This document shows, in pieces, positions 6,553 through 14,663 of a DNA stretch of 15,192 nt. The notes beneath the pieces are model-generated. The model did not search any database. It was given only the letters and a program-made list of their open reading frames with translations, and had not been told where the DNA came from. How positions within the stretch are numbered: position 1 is the first letter of the stretch; the number at the start of each line of letters is the position of its first letter. The stretch lies in NCBI GenBank assembly GCA_002732675.1, contig NVRR01000044.1:1-15192 (forward strand), written 5' to 3'. Position numbers and translations under genes: made by a program. This stretch comes from Sneathiella sp. (GTDB taxonomy: Bacteria > Pseudomonadota > Alphaproteobacteria > Sneathiellales > Sneathiellaceae).

Positions 6553-7719
6553 TTAGCGGTTATTCAGGGGCCGGTGCGAACGCCGGAGCTGCCAGAGGAC
6601 CAGAAGCACGAAAATTAGGCAGGCGACGGCAAATGTATAGGGCATTCCATGGGGTTTGATGACCTCCATGGCCACACCGGCGGTAACGGGTCCGATAAGA
6701 CTGCCAAGCCCCCAGAGAGAGCCGATGGCTGCCGTGGCGGTGATCAGGTCGCCGCCTTTGAATTCCTGACCCATGATCACCAGGGCAATGGTATAGGTGC
6801 CGACAACGCCGCCGCCCCAGATGATCAGCAATGGCCACAGGAGATACGGTTGGGAGATGACGAGAGGCAGTAGAACGGCCCCGGCCACGCCGACAATGCC
6901 GCAGCCGAGAATCACCCAGTTTCGGTCATATTTATCGGCCATCCATCCGATGGGAAACTGTAGCAGGATATTGCCCGCCAGCAGGGCGCTGGTCATCAGC
7001 ACAGCCATTTCCAGGGTCTGGCCATTCTTGACGCCATATACAGGCAGCAGGGTCAGGACAGATCCGTCAAAAAACGCAACCAATAACGCGGCCGCACTGA
7101 TCATGGGGGCAATTCTAAAAAAGGAGAGAATGGAAAATCTGCTTTTTGCGCTGAGATCTGGAAATCTTCCGCCGACCAACAAAAACGCCAGACCTGCGGG
7201 CAGCACAATCAACCCCGAGATAATGAAGGGAAAGGTTCCCTCGGCACCGATGATATTGATGAGGATCGGGCCAAAGGCGAAGCCGCAGGTCATGGTTGAG
7301 ACATAAATGGCAATGGTCCGTCCGCGGGTTTTCTCCCGGGCAATGGTATTGATCCAGGCTTCGCTGATCAGGAATAAAATCGCCATGGAAAACCCGATAA
7401 GCAGGCGCATGACGAACCAGAAATATATATTATCAGAGATGGCAAGGGCCAGAATGCAGACGGAGGCGAGCAAAAGAGCACCCCAGAGCATTTTACCGAC
7501 ACCGAACAAGCGCGTCCAGAAGGGGATGAAGGGGGAGCCGAGCAAGAAAGATACGGCGGGCAGGGATCCCATGAGGCCGATAATATCGCTCCCATATCCG
7601 CGGCGCTCCAATGACAGGGAGACCAGCGGAATAGTCAAGCTTAGCGACACCGCCATTGCCGTGATGGCGGCGATAATGGCGACAAGCGCCAATGTGTTAT
7701 CGGGCTTGGTCTCTTGCAT
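6553..7719 (-). CDS. Major facilitator superfamily transporter, YcaD-like
   Basis: This is a 388-aa inner-membrane permease with about twelve predicted helices in two halves of six. The N-terminal half has the loop 2-3 region (GSPFIPFWTRLFGVGKM), a variant of the MFS motif A. RLLIGFSMAILFLISEAWIN resembles the YcaD group of sugar- or drug-efflux-like MFS proteins. The second-half counterpart FPIGWMADKYDRNWV is a clear motif A copy. It has no signal peptide or extra domain. The ATG at 7719 has only a weak ribosome-binding site and follows the Nudix gene by 15 bases, so it is likely in the same transcript. The substrate is unknown. The fold call is firm; the subgroup is tentative. Confidence 0.9.
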   Translation of the reverse strand: MQETKPDNTLALVAIIAAITAMAVSLSLTIPLVSLSLERRGYGSDIIGLMGSLPAVSFLLGSPFIPFWTRLFGVGKMLWGALLLASVCILALAISDNIYFWFVMRLLIGFSMAILFLISEAWINTIAREKTRGRTIAIYVSTMTCGFAFGPILINIIGAEGTFPFIISGLIVLPAGLAFLLVGGRFPDLSAKSRFSILSFFRIAPMISAAALLVAFFDGSVLTLLPVYGVKNGQTLEMAVLMTSALLAGNILLQFPIGWMADKYDRNWVILGCGIVGVAGAVLLPLVISQPYLLWPLLIIWGGGVVGTYTIALVIMGQEFKGGDLITATAAIGSLWGLGSLIGPVTAGVAMEVIKPHGMPYTFAVACLIFVLLVLWQLRRSHRPLNNR

Positions 7720-7734
7720 TGAAAGGGGCCTGGA

Positions 7735-8367
7735 TCAGGAATTGCGGATAAGCGGTTTACCGCGATAATAGGTAAAGAGGGGCACCTTGGAGACATTTTG
7801 TGCCGGTGTCGATAGTTTTTTCAGGGTTTCTTCCAGGACGAATTCTGTGACGTCGACCAACGACATTTTAAAAGCATCCTGAACGGTGACCCATTTCAGA
7901 TCAATCAACTCACCGGAACCCGCAAGTTTTCCCGTGACATGCTGGGCATCAATCATCAAAAATCGGGTGTTAAACCGAATTGGGCTCATCGTTGGCGTGA
8001 TGGCACGGGCCACATAATCGAGGTTGGAAAAATCCGGAATGAGCTGGTTACCCTCTACATTCCCGATAATAAGACCCGTTTCTTCATGGGTTTCACGCAC
8101 CGCTGCCGCGGCAACAGCGTTGGCCATATCTGCGGGCTGTGACAGTTGCCGCTGAACGTCTTTGGGCAGGGGGGCGGAGGGGCGCAAATTGGCGTCCGCT
8201 ATATCAACCCGCCCACCTGGGAAAACATATACATTGGGTAAAAAGCGATGTGCCTTTGCCCGCTTTCCCATCAGGACGAAGGTATCGTCACCTCTTTGCT
8301 CATAAATCACGAGGCTGGCCGCATGGCGCGGTATGACAGGTTTATCGGACACTGGAATCATGCTCAT
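7735..8367 (-). CDS. Nudix hydrolase, Nudt19/CoA-diphosphatase-like (second of tandem pair)
   Basis: This 210-aa Nudix pyrophosphatase cleaves a nucleoside diphosphate linked to another group. The catalytic helix RETHEETG is at 91-98 with metal ligands E92, E95 and E96. The usual short spacing from the Nudix glycine is replaced by a long insertion after FPGGRVD (49-55). I associate this layout, together with the later RFNTRF block, with Nudt19-type acyl-CoA diphosphatases. The LDYVARAITP and GSGELIDLKWVT blocks are shared with the gene just upstream, so the two are paralogues. Its ATG overlaps the stop of that gene by four bases (ATGA), indicating coupled translation. The substrate is inferred only from family resemblance. 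Confidence 0.88.
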   Translation of the reverse strand: MSMIPVSDKPVIPRHAASLVIYEQRGDDTFVLMGKRAKAHRFLPNVYVFPGGRVDIADANLRPSAPLPKDVQRQLSQPADMANAVAAAAVRETHEETGLIIGNVEGNQLIPDFSNLDYVARAITPTMSPIRFNTRFLMIDAQHVTGKLAGSGELIDLKWVTVQDAFKMSLVDVTEFVLEETLKKLSTPAQNVSKVPLFTYYRGKPLIRNS

Positions 8368-9083
8368 TCTTCAGCAAAGACGCGTTTCCCGTACCGCATA
8401 TGGAACATGGGAACGGGCAGGCTGGCTGTGCGCGGCGGGTTCGCTTTCAGGAACGCATCGGCATAGCCGAGAACACGTTCGGTGATAAGCGGAATGTCAA
8501 GTTCAAGCGCTTGGCTGAACGTCACCCATTTCAGATCGAGAAGCTCACCGGAGCCTTTCAACTCGCCTTCCAAAGTTTCCGCATCAGCGACAAAGAAGCG
8601 TGTGTTGAAACGCTTTTTGCGCGATGGCGGCGTCACCGCCCTCGCGATATAGTCAAGCTTCGACAAATCAGGCCCGCATGTGGCCGTGCCAAAGTCGTTC
8701 CAGACATCGACACGGGATTTTTTAGGGGCCGGATGGGAAGCCGCGAGGCGGAGGCCGGTTTCCTCAAATGTTTCGCGAATAGCAGCAATTGCAAGCGCAC
8801 GGGCGCGGGCGGGATTGCAGCCACCCCGGCATAGCCGCGCCAGCACATCATCCCGTAATTCGCGGGCCGGGGGTATCCGGCTATCGCTGGCATCAACCCG
8901 CCCACCCGGAAAAACATAGGTATTGGGCATAAAACTGTGACGGGCGCTTCGTTCCCCCATTAGGATTTCAGTTGTGTTGCCGCTTTGGCGATAGAGTATG
9001 AGGGTTGCAGCATCTTTAGGGCGGGGGGCGGTGGTGCCGTCTGTTCTACTTTCAGCGACAGATCGTTTCTTGTCGGTACTCAT
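8364..9083 (-). CDS. Nudix hydrolase, Nudt19/CoA-diphosphatase-like (first of tandem pair)
   Basis: This 239-aa Nudix protein has the catalytic helix RETFEETG at 103-110 (E104, E107, E108) and MPNTYVFPGGRVD at 52-64, separated by an insertion of about 38 residues. It is longer than its downstream paralogue because of a Lys/Arg/Thr-rich N-terminus and an insert around 113-135. Both proteins share the block order PNxYVFPGGRVD, RETxEETGL, LDYxARAxTP, RFNTRF, GSGELxDLKWVT and a PxFxxxxGK tail. The ATG at 9083 has AGGAAAA about nine bases upstream. An inverted repeat lies in the 80-base leader. The most likely activity is hydrolysis of CoA or an acyl-CoA derivative, by family resemblance; no product is proven. 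Confidence 0.88.
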   Translation of the reverse strand: MSTDKKRSVAESRTDGTTAPRPKDAATLILYRQSGNTTEILMGERSARHSFMPNTYVFPGGRVDASDSRIPPARELRDDVLARLCRGGCNPARARALAIAAIRETFEETGLRLAASHPAPKKSRVDVWNDFGTATCGPDLSKLDYIARAVTPPSRKKRFNTRFFVADAETLEGELKGSGELLDLKWVTFSQALELDIPLITERVLGYADAFLKANPPRTASLPVPMFHMRYGKRVFAEE

Positions 9084-9097
9084 TGAGAATTTTCCTG

Positions 9098-9156
9098 CTT
9101 TTCCCCCGAATATGCCGTTTTATGTGATCGAAGTCCAGCGTTGCAGGGGAAAAAGC
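9098..9156. repeat. Inverted repeat in the leader of the tandem Nudix genes
   Basis: GCTTTTCCCC (9098-9107) pairs with GGGGAAAAAGC (9146-9156), with one bulged A and a 38-base loop. On the minus strand the second arm ends one base before the AGGA ribosome-binding site of the first Nudix gene. It could be an mRNA structure or chance. Confidence 0.3.
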
Positions 9157-9163
9157 CGGGAGA

Positions 9164-9547
9164 TCAGGAAAAATCGCCACCGAAGCCATGCATGCGGCGG
9201 GCCCACTGAATGCCGATCAAGGCGCCTTTGACCCTCGGCAGCAGCCAAAGGGATAAGACAAGGGAAACGGGGAGCCAGATGGAGAGCTGGACCCAGGTCT
9301 CCAGATTGTAATTCTGCTCCACGGTCAATAAGCCGGAAATGACAAAATGCAGGACAATCAGCATGGTAAAATAGGGCGGCGCATCGTCAGCACGTTGATG
9401 ATGGAGTTCCAGACCGCAATTTTCACAAACATGTTTGACCTTGATATAGCCGTCGAAAACCCGACCCTTACCGCAGTCAGGGCAGCGTCGCAGCAGGCCA
9501 TTGCGGAAGGCCTGACCAACAGATCTTTGTTCTTCGACGTCGTCCAT
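9164..9547 (-). CDS. DUF983 family zinc-ribbon membrane protein
   Basis: This is a 127-aa protein with an N-terminal zinc ribbon (C22-x2-C25 and C41-x2-C44, in RCPDCGKGRVF and CENCG), then ADDAPPYF and two hydrophobic helices (about 59-76 and 86-103), ending PRVKGALIGIQWARRMHG. This is the DUF983 pattern. The gene is commonly found next to rnr and topA in alphaproteobacteria as I recall. Its function is unknown to me; the zinc ribbon should face the cytosol. I start it at the ATG at 9547, where family similarity begins. The frame stays open upstream to an ATG at 9637 (157 aa), but those 30 residues are unlike the family and that ATG has no ribosome-binding site. The start at 9547 has only a poor site too. 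Confidence 0.87.
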   Translation of the reverse strand: MDDVEEQRSVGQAFRNGLLRRCPDCGKGRVFDGYIKVKHVCENCGLELHHQRADDAPPYFTMLIVLHFVISGLLTVEQNYNLETWVQLSIWLPVSLVLSLWLLPRVKGALIGIQWARRMHGFGGDFS

Positions 9548-9666
9548 GGGGTCCAATCTTCTTTTATCGATACCGGTAATAACAGCATATGGGTAAAGAA
9601 AGAATGTTGAAAAGGCCTTTGCGACACTCTGCCGCATGTCGATGAGAAGAGGGCAAGGGTTCTGAG

Positions 9667-11958
9667 CTAATCTTCCCGGCGGCGTCTCAAGGCCCGTTTT
9701 TTGCCTTTGGGCATGGTTTTCTTTTTCTTCCGAGTGGGCGGCCGACGTTTTGCGCCCGGGTTTTTATCTTGTGACGGCTTTCGCGTCGGCCGGGGGCGGC
9801 TTTCCGTCCCCTCGACTTCAACAATCATGCTGCCCGTGACGATATCCACTTCCCGTAGTCGAACCGCCAATCGGTCGGCAAGGCGGTAAATCTGGCCCGT
9901 GCGCTCACCGATAAGAGTATGTTTATCCGGATCAAAGCGAAAATAGTCATTGCCGAGGGTGGAGATCGGCGCGAGGGCGTCGGCCCCTGTATCATCGAAG
10001 GACAGAAAAAGACCGGCGCGGGTCACGCCTGAAACTTTCGCCTGAAATATCTCTCCGACCTTATTGGCCAGGAAAACAGCGGTAAAGCGGTCATTGGTTT
10101 GCCGCTCGGCAACCATGGCGCGGCGTTCGGTCGCCGAAATATGTGTCCCGATGGCGTCGAATTGAAGCGCCTCATCGTCGCTGAGACCGCCCTCTCCAAG
10201 ATTGAGCGCCTTGATCAGGCTGCGATGAACAAGCAAATCCGAATACCGGCGGATAGGGGAGGTGAAATGCGCGTAATTTTTCAGATTAAGGCCGAAATGA
10301 TGTAGATTGTTGGGGCTGTAAACGGCCTGTGATTGCGTCCTCAAGACCAGAGAACTCACCAGTTCGCGATCATTCTCATCCTTGGCCTGAGCCAGAATGC
10401 GATTGAATGTGGTGGTCTTCATCACCTGACCCTTGGCGAGGCTGATATTCATATCGCGGAGGGTTTCGCTCAATCCCTGCATTTTCTCCGCCGACGGCGG
10501 CTCATGAACGCGGAACATGCAGGGCGCCCGTTTTTTTGTCAGTGCTTCTGCTGCCGCCACATTGGCCTGGATCATAAATTCTTCGATGAGCATATGGGCG
10601 TCTAAGCGCTGTTTTTTATGCACGGCCTTGATGAAGCCGTCCTCTCCGATTTCGATCTGTCGCTCCGGCAAGTCAAGATTAAGCGGCCCGCGTTTGTCGC
10701 GCGCTTTTTTAAGGCACGCATAGGCATCATAGAGCGGTGCGATGACGGTGGCGAGCAATGGCTCCGTGACATCATCGGGATGGCCATCACGGGCGTTCTG
10801 TACCTGTCGGTAGGTGAGGGAGGCATGGCTGTGGATCAGGGCGCGCATAAACTTGTGGCGGAGCTTGTTGCCATTTTCGTCAAACCACATCTGCACCGCC
10901 ATCACCGGACGGTCGACCTTGTCATGCAGGGAACAGAGATCGCTGGAAAGCTCATGGGGCAACATCGGCACCACACGATCTGGAAAATAAACGCTATTTC
11001 CCCGATCTTTAGATGATTTATCTAACTCCGAACCTGAGGTTACATAATGGGCAACATCGGCGATGGCGACAATCGCCTGCCAGCCGCCCTTGTTGGCCGG
11101 GTCGTCATCGGCGGCGGCCCAGACGGCATCATCGCGATCGCGGGCGTCAACAGGGTCAATTGTGATCAGCGGGACTTTACGAAGATCTGTGCGTTTGCCA
11201 AGTTTAACCGGTTTTGCGGCCAGAGCTTCCTGAATAACGGACTCTGCAAATTCCGACGGTATGCCATGGGCATGAATGGCGATCAGGCTTAAAGACGCGG
11301 CATCGCCCATGGGGCCCAGTCGTTCCTTAACCCGCCCTTCGGGCAGCGCCATATGCTTCCCCGGGAGGATCTCACAAAGCACCACGTCGCCCGATTGCGC
11401 GCCCTTGGAATTTTCTTCGCGGATAACCACTTCTTTTTTGAGCTTGCGATCTGTCGGTCGTACCCGTCCGCCGTTCCCAATTTTTGTATAGACACCGAGG
11501 ACAGGGCCGGAGGCACTTTGCAGATGACGGATGATGCGTGCGTCATAAGTCCCGTCTTTTGACCGCGACAGCCGTGCCAATAACCGATCACCGATGCCCG
11601 GCGCCTGAACACGGGCTTTTCTTTCCTGCACGATGTAGATAACCGGAAGCGGGCTGTCGTTACCCCAAACCAGAGGCTTCGCCAGAACGTCACCATCTTT
11701 GTCAACGCGGGTGACTTCGATAACGCCAACGGAGGGAAGGGTGCCAGCCGGCGCAAGTTCGCGTTTGCGGCCCTGTTCGAGAGCACCGTCCCTGATCAGT
11801 TCCTTCAGGATTTGTTTGAGGTAAATCCGATCTGAGCCCTTAATGTGAAAGGCCCTGGCAATCTCGCGTTTGCCAACCGGGCTGTTGCTTTCTTCGATAA
11901 ACGCCCGGACTTGTTCCTTGGTCGGGAGTACGGCTTTACGGGCGGAGGGGGATTTCAA
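9667..11958 (-). CDS. rnr: Ribonuclease R
   Basis: This 763-aa 3'-to-5' exoribonuclease degrades structured RNA and is used in mRNA decay and tmRNA quality control. In order it has a winged-helix N-terminus (about 10-65), cold-shock-type RNA-binding domains, the RNB catalytic core, an S1 domain (about 630-720, VGEIFQAKVSGVTRAGLFLS) and a basic Arg/Lys tail. The active site is DPVDARDRDD, giving magnesium ligands D268, D274, D276 and D277. The start is a TTG at 11958. No ATG or GTG precedes it in frame after the topA TAG at 11989, and AGGA lies four bases ahead. The frame is the same as topA, so readthrough of that TAG would fuse the two across ten codons. Only 30 bases separate the genes, suggesting one operon. 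Confidence 0.96.
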   Translation of the reverse strand: MKSPSARKAVLPTKEQVRAFIEESNSPVGKREIARAFHIKGSDRIYLKQILKELIRDGALEQGRKRELAPAGTLPSVGVIEVTRVDKDGDVLAKPLVWGNDSPLPVIYIVQERKARVQAPGIGDRLLARLSRSKDGTYDARIIRHLQSASGPVLGVYTKIGNGGRVRPTDRKLKKEVVIREENSKGAQSGDVVLCEILPGKHMALPEGRVKERLGPMGDAASLSLIAIHAHGIPSEFAESVIQEALAAKPVKLGKRTDLRKVPLITIDPVDARDRDDAVWAAADDDPANKGGWQAIVAIADVAHYVTSGSELDKSSKDRGNSVYFPDRVVPMLPHELSSDLCSLHDKVDRPVMAVQMWFDENGNKLRHKFMRALIHSHASLTYRQVQNARDGHPDDVTEPLLATVIAPLYDAYACLKKARDKRGPLNLDLPERQIEIGEDGFIKAVHKKQRLDAHMLIEEFMIQANVAAAEALTKKRAPCMFRVHEPPSAEKMQGLSETLRDMNISLAKGQVMKTTTFNRILAQAKDENDRELVSSLVLRTQSQAVYSPNNLHHFGLNLKNYAHFTSPIRRYSDLLVHRSLIKALNLGEGGLSDDEALQFDAIGTHISATERRAMVAERQTNDRFTAVFLANKVGEIFQAKVSGVTRAGLFLSFDDTGADALAPISTLGNDYFRFDPDKHTLIGERTGQIYRLADRLAVRLREVDIVTGSMIVEVEGTESRPRPTRKPSQDKNPGAKRRPPTRKKKKTMPKGKKRALRRRRED

Positions 11959-11962
11959 TATG

Positions 11963-11966
11963 TCCT
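11963..11966 (-). promoter_or_regulatory. Ribosome-binding site supporting the TTG start of rnr
   Basis: The minus strand reads AGGA four bases before the TTG at 11958. With no ATG or GTG available between the topA stop and this codon, it decides the start. Confidence 0.55.
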
Positions 11967-11988
11967 GACTTTTGGCTGTCGTGCCACG

Positions 11989-14595
11989 CTATTTTGCCTC
12001 CGTCGCTGCTTTTTTCTTTGCAGCGGGCTTTTTCTTTGCAGCAGGTTTTTTCTTCGCCCCGGCTTTTTTGGCAAGCTTAGGCTTTTTCCCGCTCTTCTCT
12101 ATCCGTTCCGCCAATAGTTTGACAGCTTCTTCCAGCGTAATCGTCATCGGATCAGCGCCTTTGGGGATTGTCGCATTGATGCCGCCATGGGTTACATAGG
12201 CGCCGTAGCGGCCGTCCTTCACATTGATATCGGCTTCATCCGTCGGATGCGGCCCGACAACGCGGAGAGGCGGTGCAGCACGGCCCTTGCCGCCAGCCGG
12301 TTTTGCTGCCGCCAGCAGTTCCACTGCGCGGTTCATGCCCACCGTCAGGACTTCCATACTGCCCGTGAGTTTACCATATTTTCTGTCGCATTCGACGTAG
12401 GGACCGTAGCGGCCAAGTCCGGCGGTAATCATCGTGCCGGTTTCCGGATGCGGACCAATGTCGCGGGGCAGCGCCATAAGTTGCACGGCCAGTTCGAAAT
12501 CGATGCTGTCGAGCTCAATGTCTTTCGCGATCGAGACGCGCTTTGGCTTTACCTTGGGCGCGGGCTCGCCCAGCTGCAAATAGGGACCGTAGGGGCCTTT
12601 GCGCAAGGTGATCATCAATTCGGTCGCCGGATCAATGCCGATTTCCTTGGGGCCTTCGTTGGCGACCTCAGCGTCTGCGTTACTATCCCCAAGCTGCCGG
12701 GTAAAGCGGCATTCGGGGTAGTTGGAGCAGCCAATAAAGGCGCCGAACCGACCCGTTTTCAGGCTGAGGCGTCCTTCATCACATTTGGGGCAGGCGCGCG
12801 GGTCTTTACCGTCTTCTGTTTCGGGAAACACATGAGGGGCAAGAACACGGTTTAACTCCTCCAGAACATCCGTGACCCGAAGTTCCGCCGTGCCTTCAAC
12901 AGCTAGATTGAAATCAAACCAGAAATCACGCAAGACCTGCTTCCATTCTATTTTCGCCGCCGACACATCGTCGAGCTTTTCCTCCAACTGCGCGGTGAAA
13001 TCATACTCCACGTAGCGCGGAAAGAACGAAGACAGGAACGCCGTGACCAGCTGGCCCTTATCTTCGGGAATAAAGCGCTTCTGATCAATGCGGACATAAT
13101 CACGATCCTGTAAGACCGAAATGATTGAGGCGTAGGTGGACGGACGGCCGATCCCCAGTTCTTCCAGCTTTTTCACCAGACTGGCTTCGGAGTAGCGCGG
13201 CGCAGGTTCCGTAAAATGCTGGTCCTCACGGACGACATCGGTGCCGACTTTGGCGCCCGCTTCGACGGCGGGAAGACGTTTGCCGTCCTCGTTATCGCCG
13301 GCGTCGTCACGGCCTTCTTCATAGAGTTTAAGGAAGCCTGCGAAACGCATGACGCTGCCGGTTGCCCGCAATGTCTGGCCTCTGCCATCGGTGAAGTCGA
13401 TGGTCGTGCGCTCCAGCTCGGCGCTTGCCATCTGGCTGGCGACAGTCCGCTTCCAGATCAGCTCATACAGGCGTGCATGTTCATTATCGAGATATTTGGC
13501 GGCCATCGCTGGCGTGCGGCTCAGATCTGTCGGGCGAATGGCCTCATGGGCCTCTTGCGCATTCTTGGCTTTATTCTTGTAAAATCTTGGCTGGTCGGGG
13601 ACGAATTCGGCGCCATATTCCTGAGCGATAACGGCGCGGGCGCCTTCTACGGCTTCATTGGCGATGTTGACGCCGTCCGTCCGCATATAGGTAATAAAGC
13701 CCTGGGTCTCCCCGTCAATGTCAAACCCCTCATAGAGTTTTTGGGCCGTCATCATAGTACGTTTTGCCCCGTATCCCAGTTTGCGGGAGGCTTCCTGTTG
13801 CAATGTCGAAGTCGTGAACGGCGGCGATGGATTACGTTTTGTCGGTTTCTTGGTGACGTCGGCAACGGAGAAATCTCCTGCCCGGACCTTGTCGGCAACG
13901 GTTTTTGCCAATTCGGCGTTGGGCAGGGAAAATTTATCCAGCTTCTTTCCGTCGGCATAGGTCAGGCGCGCCGTGATCTTTTTGCCGTCTGTCGTCAGGA
14001 AATCGGTGTCGATGGTCCAGTATTCTTCGGGAATAAAGGCGGCAATCTCCAAATCACGCTCGCAAATCAGGCGAAGCGCCACAGATTGGACACGGCCGGC
14101 GGATTTGGCGCCGGGCAATTTCCGCCACAAAACGGGCGATAAGGTAAAGCCGACCAGATAATCGAGGGCACGCCGGGCTTGCTGGGCATTGACAAGATTC
14201 ATATCCAGTTCGCGCGGATGGGCAATCCCGTCGAGCACAGCTTTTTTGGTGATTTCGTTAAAGACAACGCGGCTGACTTTTGCCGATTTAAGTTTCTTTT
14301 TCTCCTCCATCACCTTCATCACATGCCAGGCGATGGCCTCGCCTTCGCGATCCGGGTCAGTTGCGAGATAGAGATTGTCGGCATCTTTCAAGGCATCCGC
14401 TATTGCTTTGATATGCTTTGCTGATTTCGCATCATTTTGATAATCCATGGCGAAGTCTTCATCGGGCTTGACCGATCCGTTTTTGGACGGCAGGTCGCGA
14501 ATATGACCGTAAGACGCCAGGACAATATAGTCCGGCCCAAGATACTTGTTAATGGTCTTCGCTTTTGCTGGAGACTCGACGACAACTACGTTCAT
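11989..14595 (-). CDS. topA: DNA topoisomerase I (type IA)
   Basis: This 868-aa enzyme relaxes negative supercoils by nicking and rejoining one strand. The Toprim domain has E7 (VVVVESPAKAKTI) and the acidic triad D80-P-D82-R-E84. The catalytic tyrosine is Y303 in FITYMRTDG. One tetracysteine zinc finger is visible (C602, C605, C623, C629). It is followed by three short glycine/tyrosine repeats of the type GPYGPYLQLG, GRYGPYVEC and GRYGAYVTHGG, and then a Lys/Ala-rich tail (about 835-868). E. coli TopA has more zinc fingers; the repeat-plus-basic-tail form is usual in alphaproteobacteria as I know them. The ATG at 14595 has only a weak ribosome-binding site (CGGTG). The gene follows dprA by 68 bases. 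Confidence 0.97.
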   Translation of the reverse strand: MNVVVVESPAKAKTINKYLGPDYIVLASYGHIRDLPSKNGSVKPDEDFAMDYQNDAKSAKHIKAIADALKDADNLYLATDPDREGEAIAWHVMKVMEEKKKLKSAKVSRVVFNEITKKAVLDGIAHPRELDMNLVNAQQARRALDYLVGFTLSPVLWRKLPGAKSAGRVQSVALRLICERDLEIAAFIPEEYWTIDTDFLTTDGKKITARLTYADGKKLDKFSLPNAELAKTVADKVRAGDFSVADVTKKPTKRNPSPPFTTSTLQQEASRKLGYGAKRTMMTAQKLYEGFDIDGETQGFITYMRTDGVNIANEAVEGARAVIAQEYGAEFVPDQPRFYKNKAKNAQEAHEAIRPTDLSRTPAMAAKYLDNEHARLYELIWKRTVASQMASAELERTTIDFTDGRGQTLRATGSVMRFAGFLKLYEEGRDDAGDNEDGKRLPAVEAGAKVGTDVVREDQHFTEPAPRYSEASLVKKLEELGIGRPSTYASIISVLQDRDYVRIDQKRFIPEDKGQLVTAFLSSFFPRYVEYDFTAQLEEKLDDVSAAKIEWKQVLRDFWFDFNLAVEGTAELRVTDVLEELNRVLAPHVFPETEDGKDPRACPKCDEGRLSLKTGRFGAFIGCSNYPECRFTRQLGDSNADAEVANEGPKEIGIDPATELMITLRKGPYGPYLQLGEPAPKVKPKRVSIAKDIELDSIDFELAVQLMALPRDIGPHPETGTMITAGLGRYGPYVECDRKYGKLTGSMEVLTVGMNRAVELLAAAKPAGGKGRAAPPLRVVGPHPTDEADINVKDGRYGAYVTHGGINATIPKGADPMTITLEEAVKLLAERIEKSGKKPKLAKKAGAKKKPAAKKKPAAKKKAATEAK
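11992..12094 (-). repeat. Lys/Ala-rich coding repeat at the topA 3' end
   Basis: The last 34 codons of topA encode repeated AKKKPA-type units (KKP-AAKKKP-AAKKKA). The DNA is correspondingly repetitive, with two near-identical copies of CTTTTTCTTTGCAGC. Basic tails of this sort aid DNA binding in related topoisomerases. The unit number may vary between strains through slippage. Confidence 0.6.
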
Positions 14596-14625
14596 AAAAA
14601 CACCGCAGACTTTCTTTCGATCAGA

Positions 14626-14641
14626 GGCCAGTTAGCTGGCC
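14626..14641. other. Perfect hairpin between dprA and topA
   Basis: GGCCAG and CTGGCC form a six-base-pair stem with a four-base loop in the 68-base spacer, about 30 bases ahead of the topA start. No T run follows on the minus strand, so it is not a standard terminator. It could be a leader structure or an operator. Confidence 0.35.
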
Positions 14642-14663
14642 GTACCTGTCCTGTATAGAGACG

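Noticed and set aside
11959..11991. A programmed topA–rnr readthrough fusion
   Set aside because: The shared frame has a one-in-three chance of occurring, the TTG has its own AGGA site, and both proteins have complete family boundaries.
12187..12855. A 222-codon open frame on + opposite topA
   Set aside because: It is antisense to the zinc-finger and repeat region of topA, with no family resemblance and no plausible ribosome-binding site.
13216..14142. A 308-codon open frame on + opposite topA
   Set aside because: It lies entirely within topA on the other strand, has no recognisable domain, and its residues mirror topA codon usage. It is a shadow frame.
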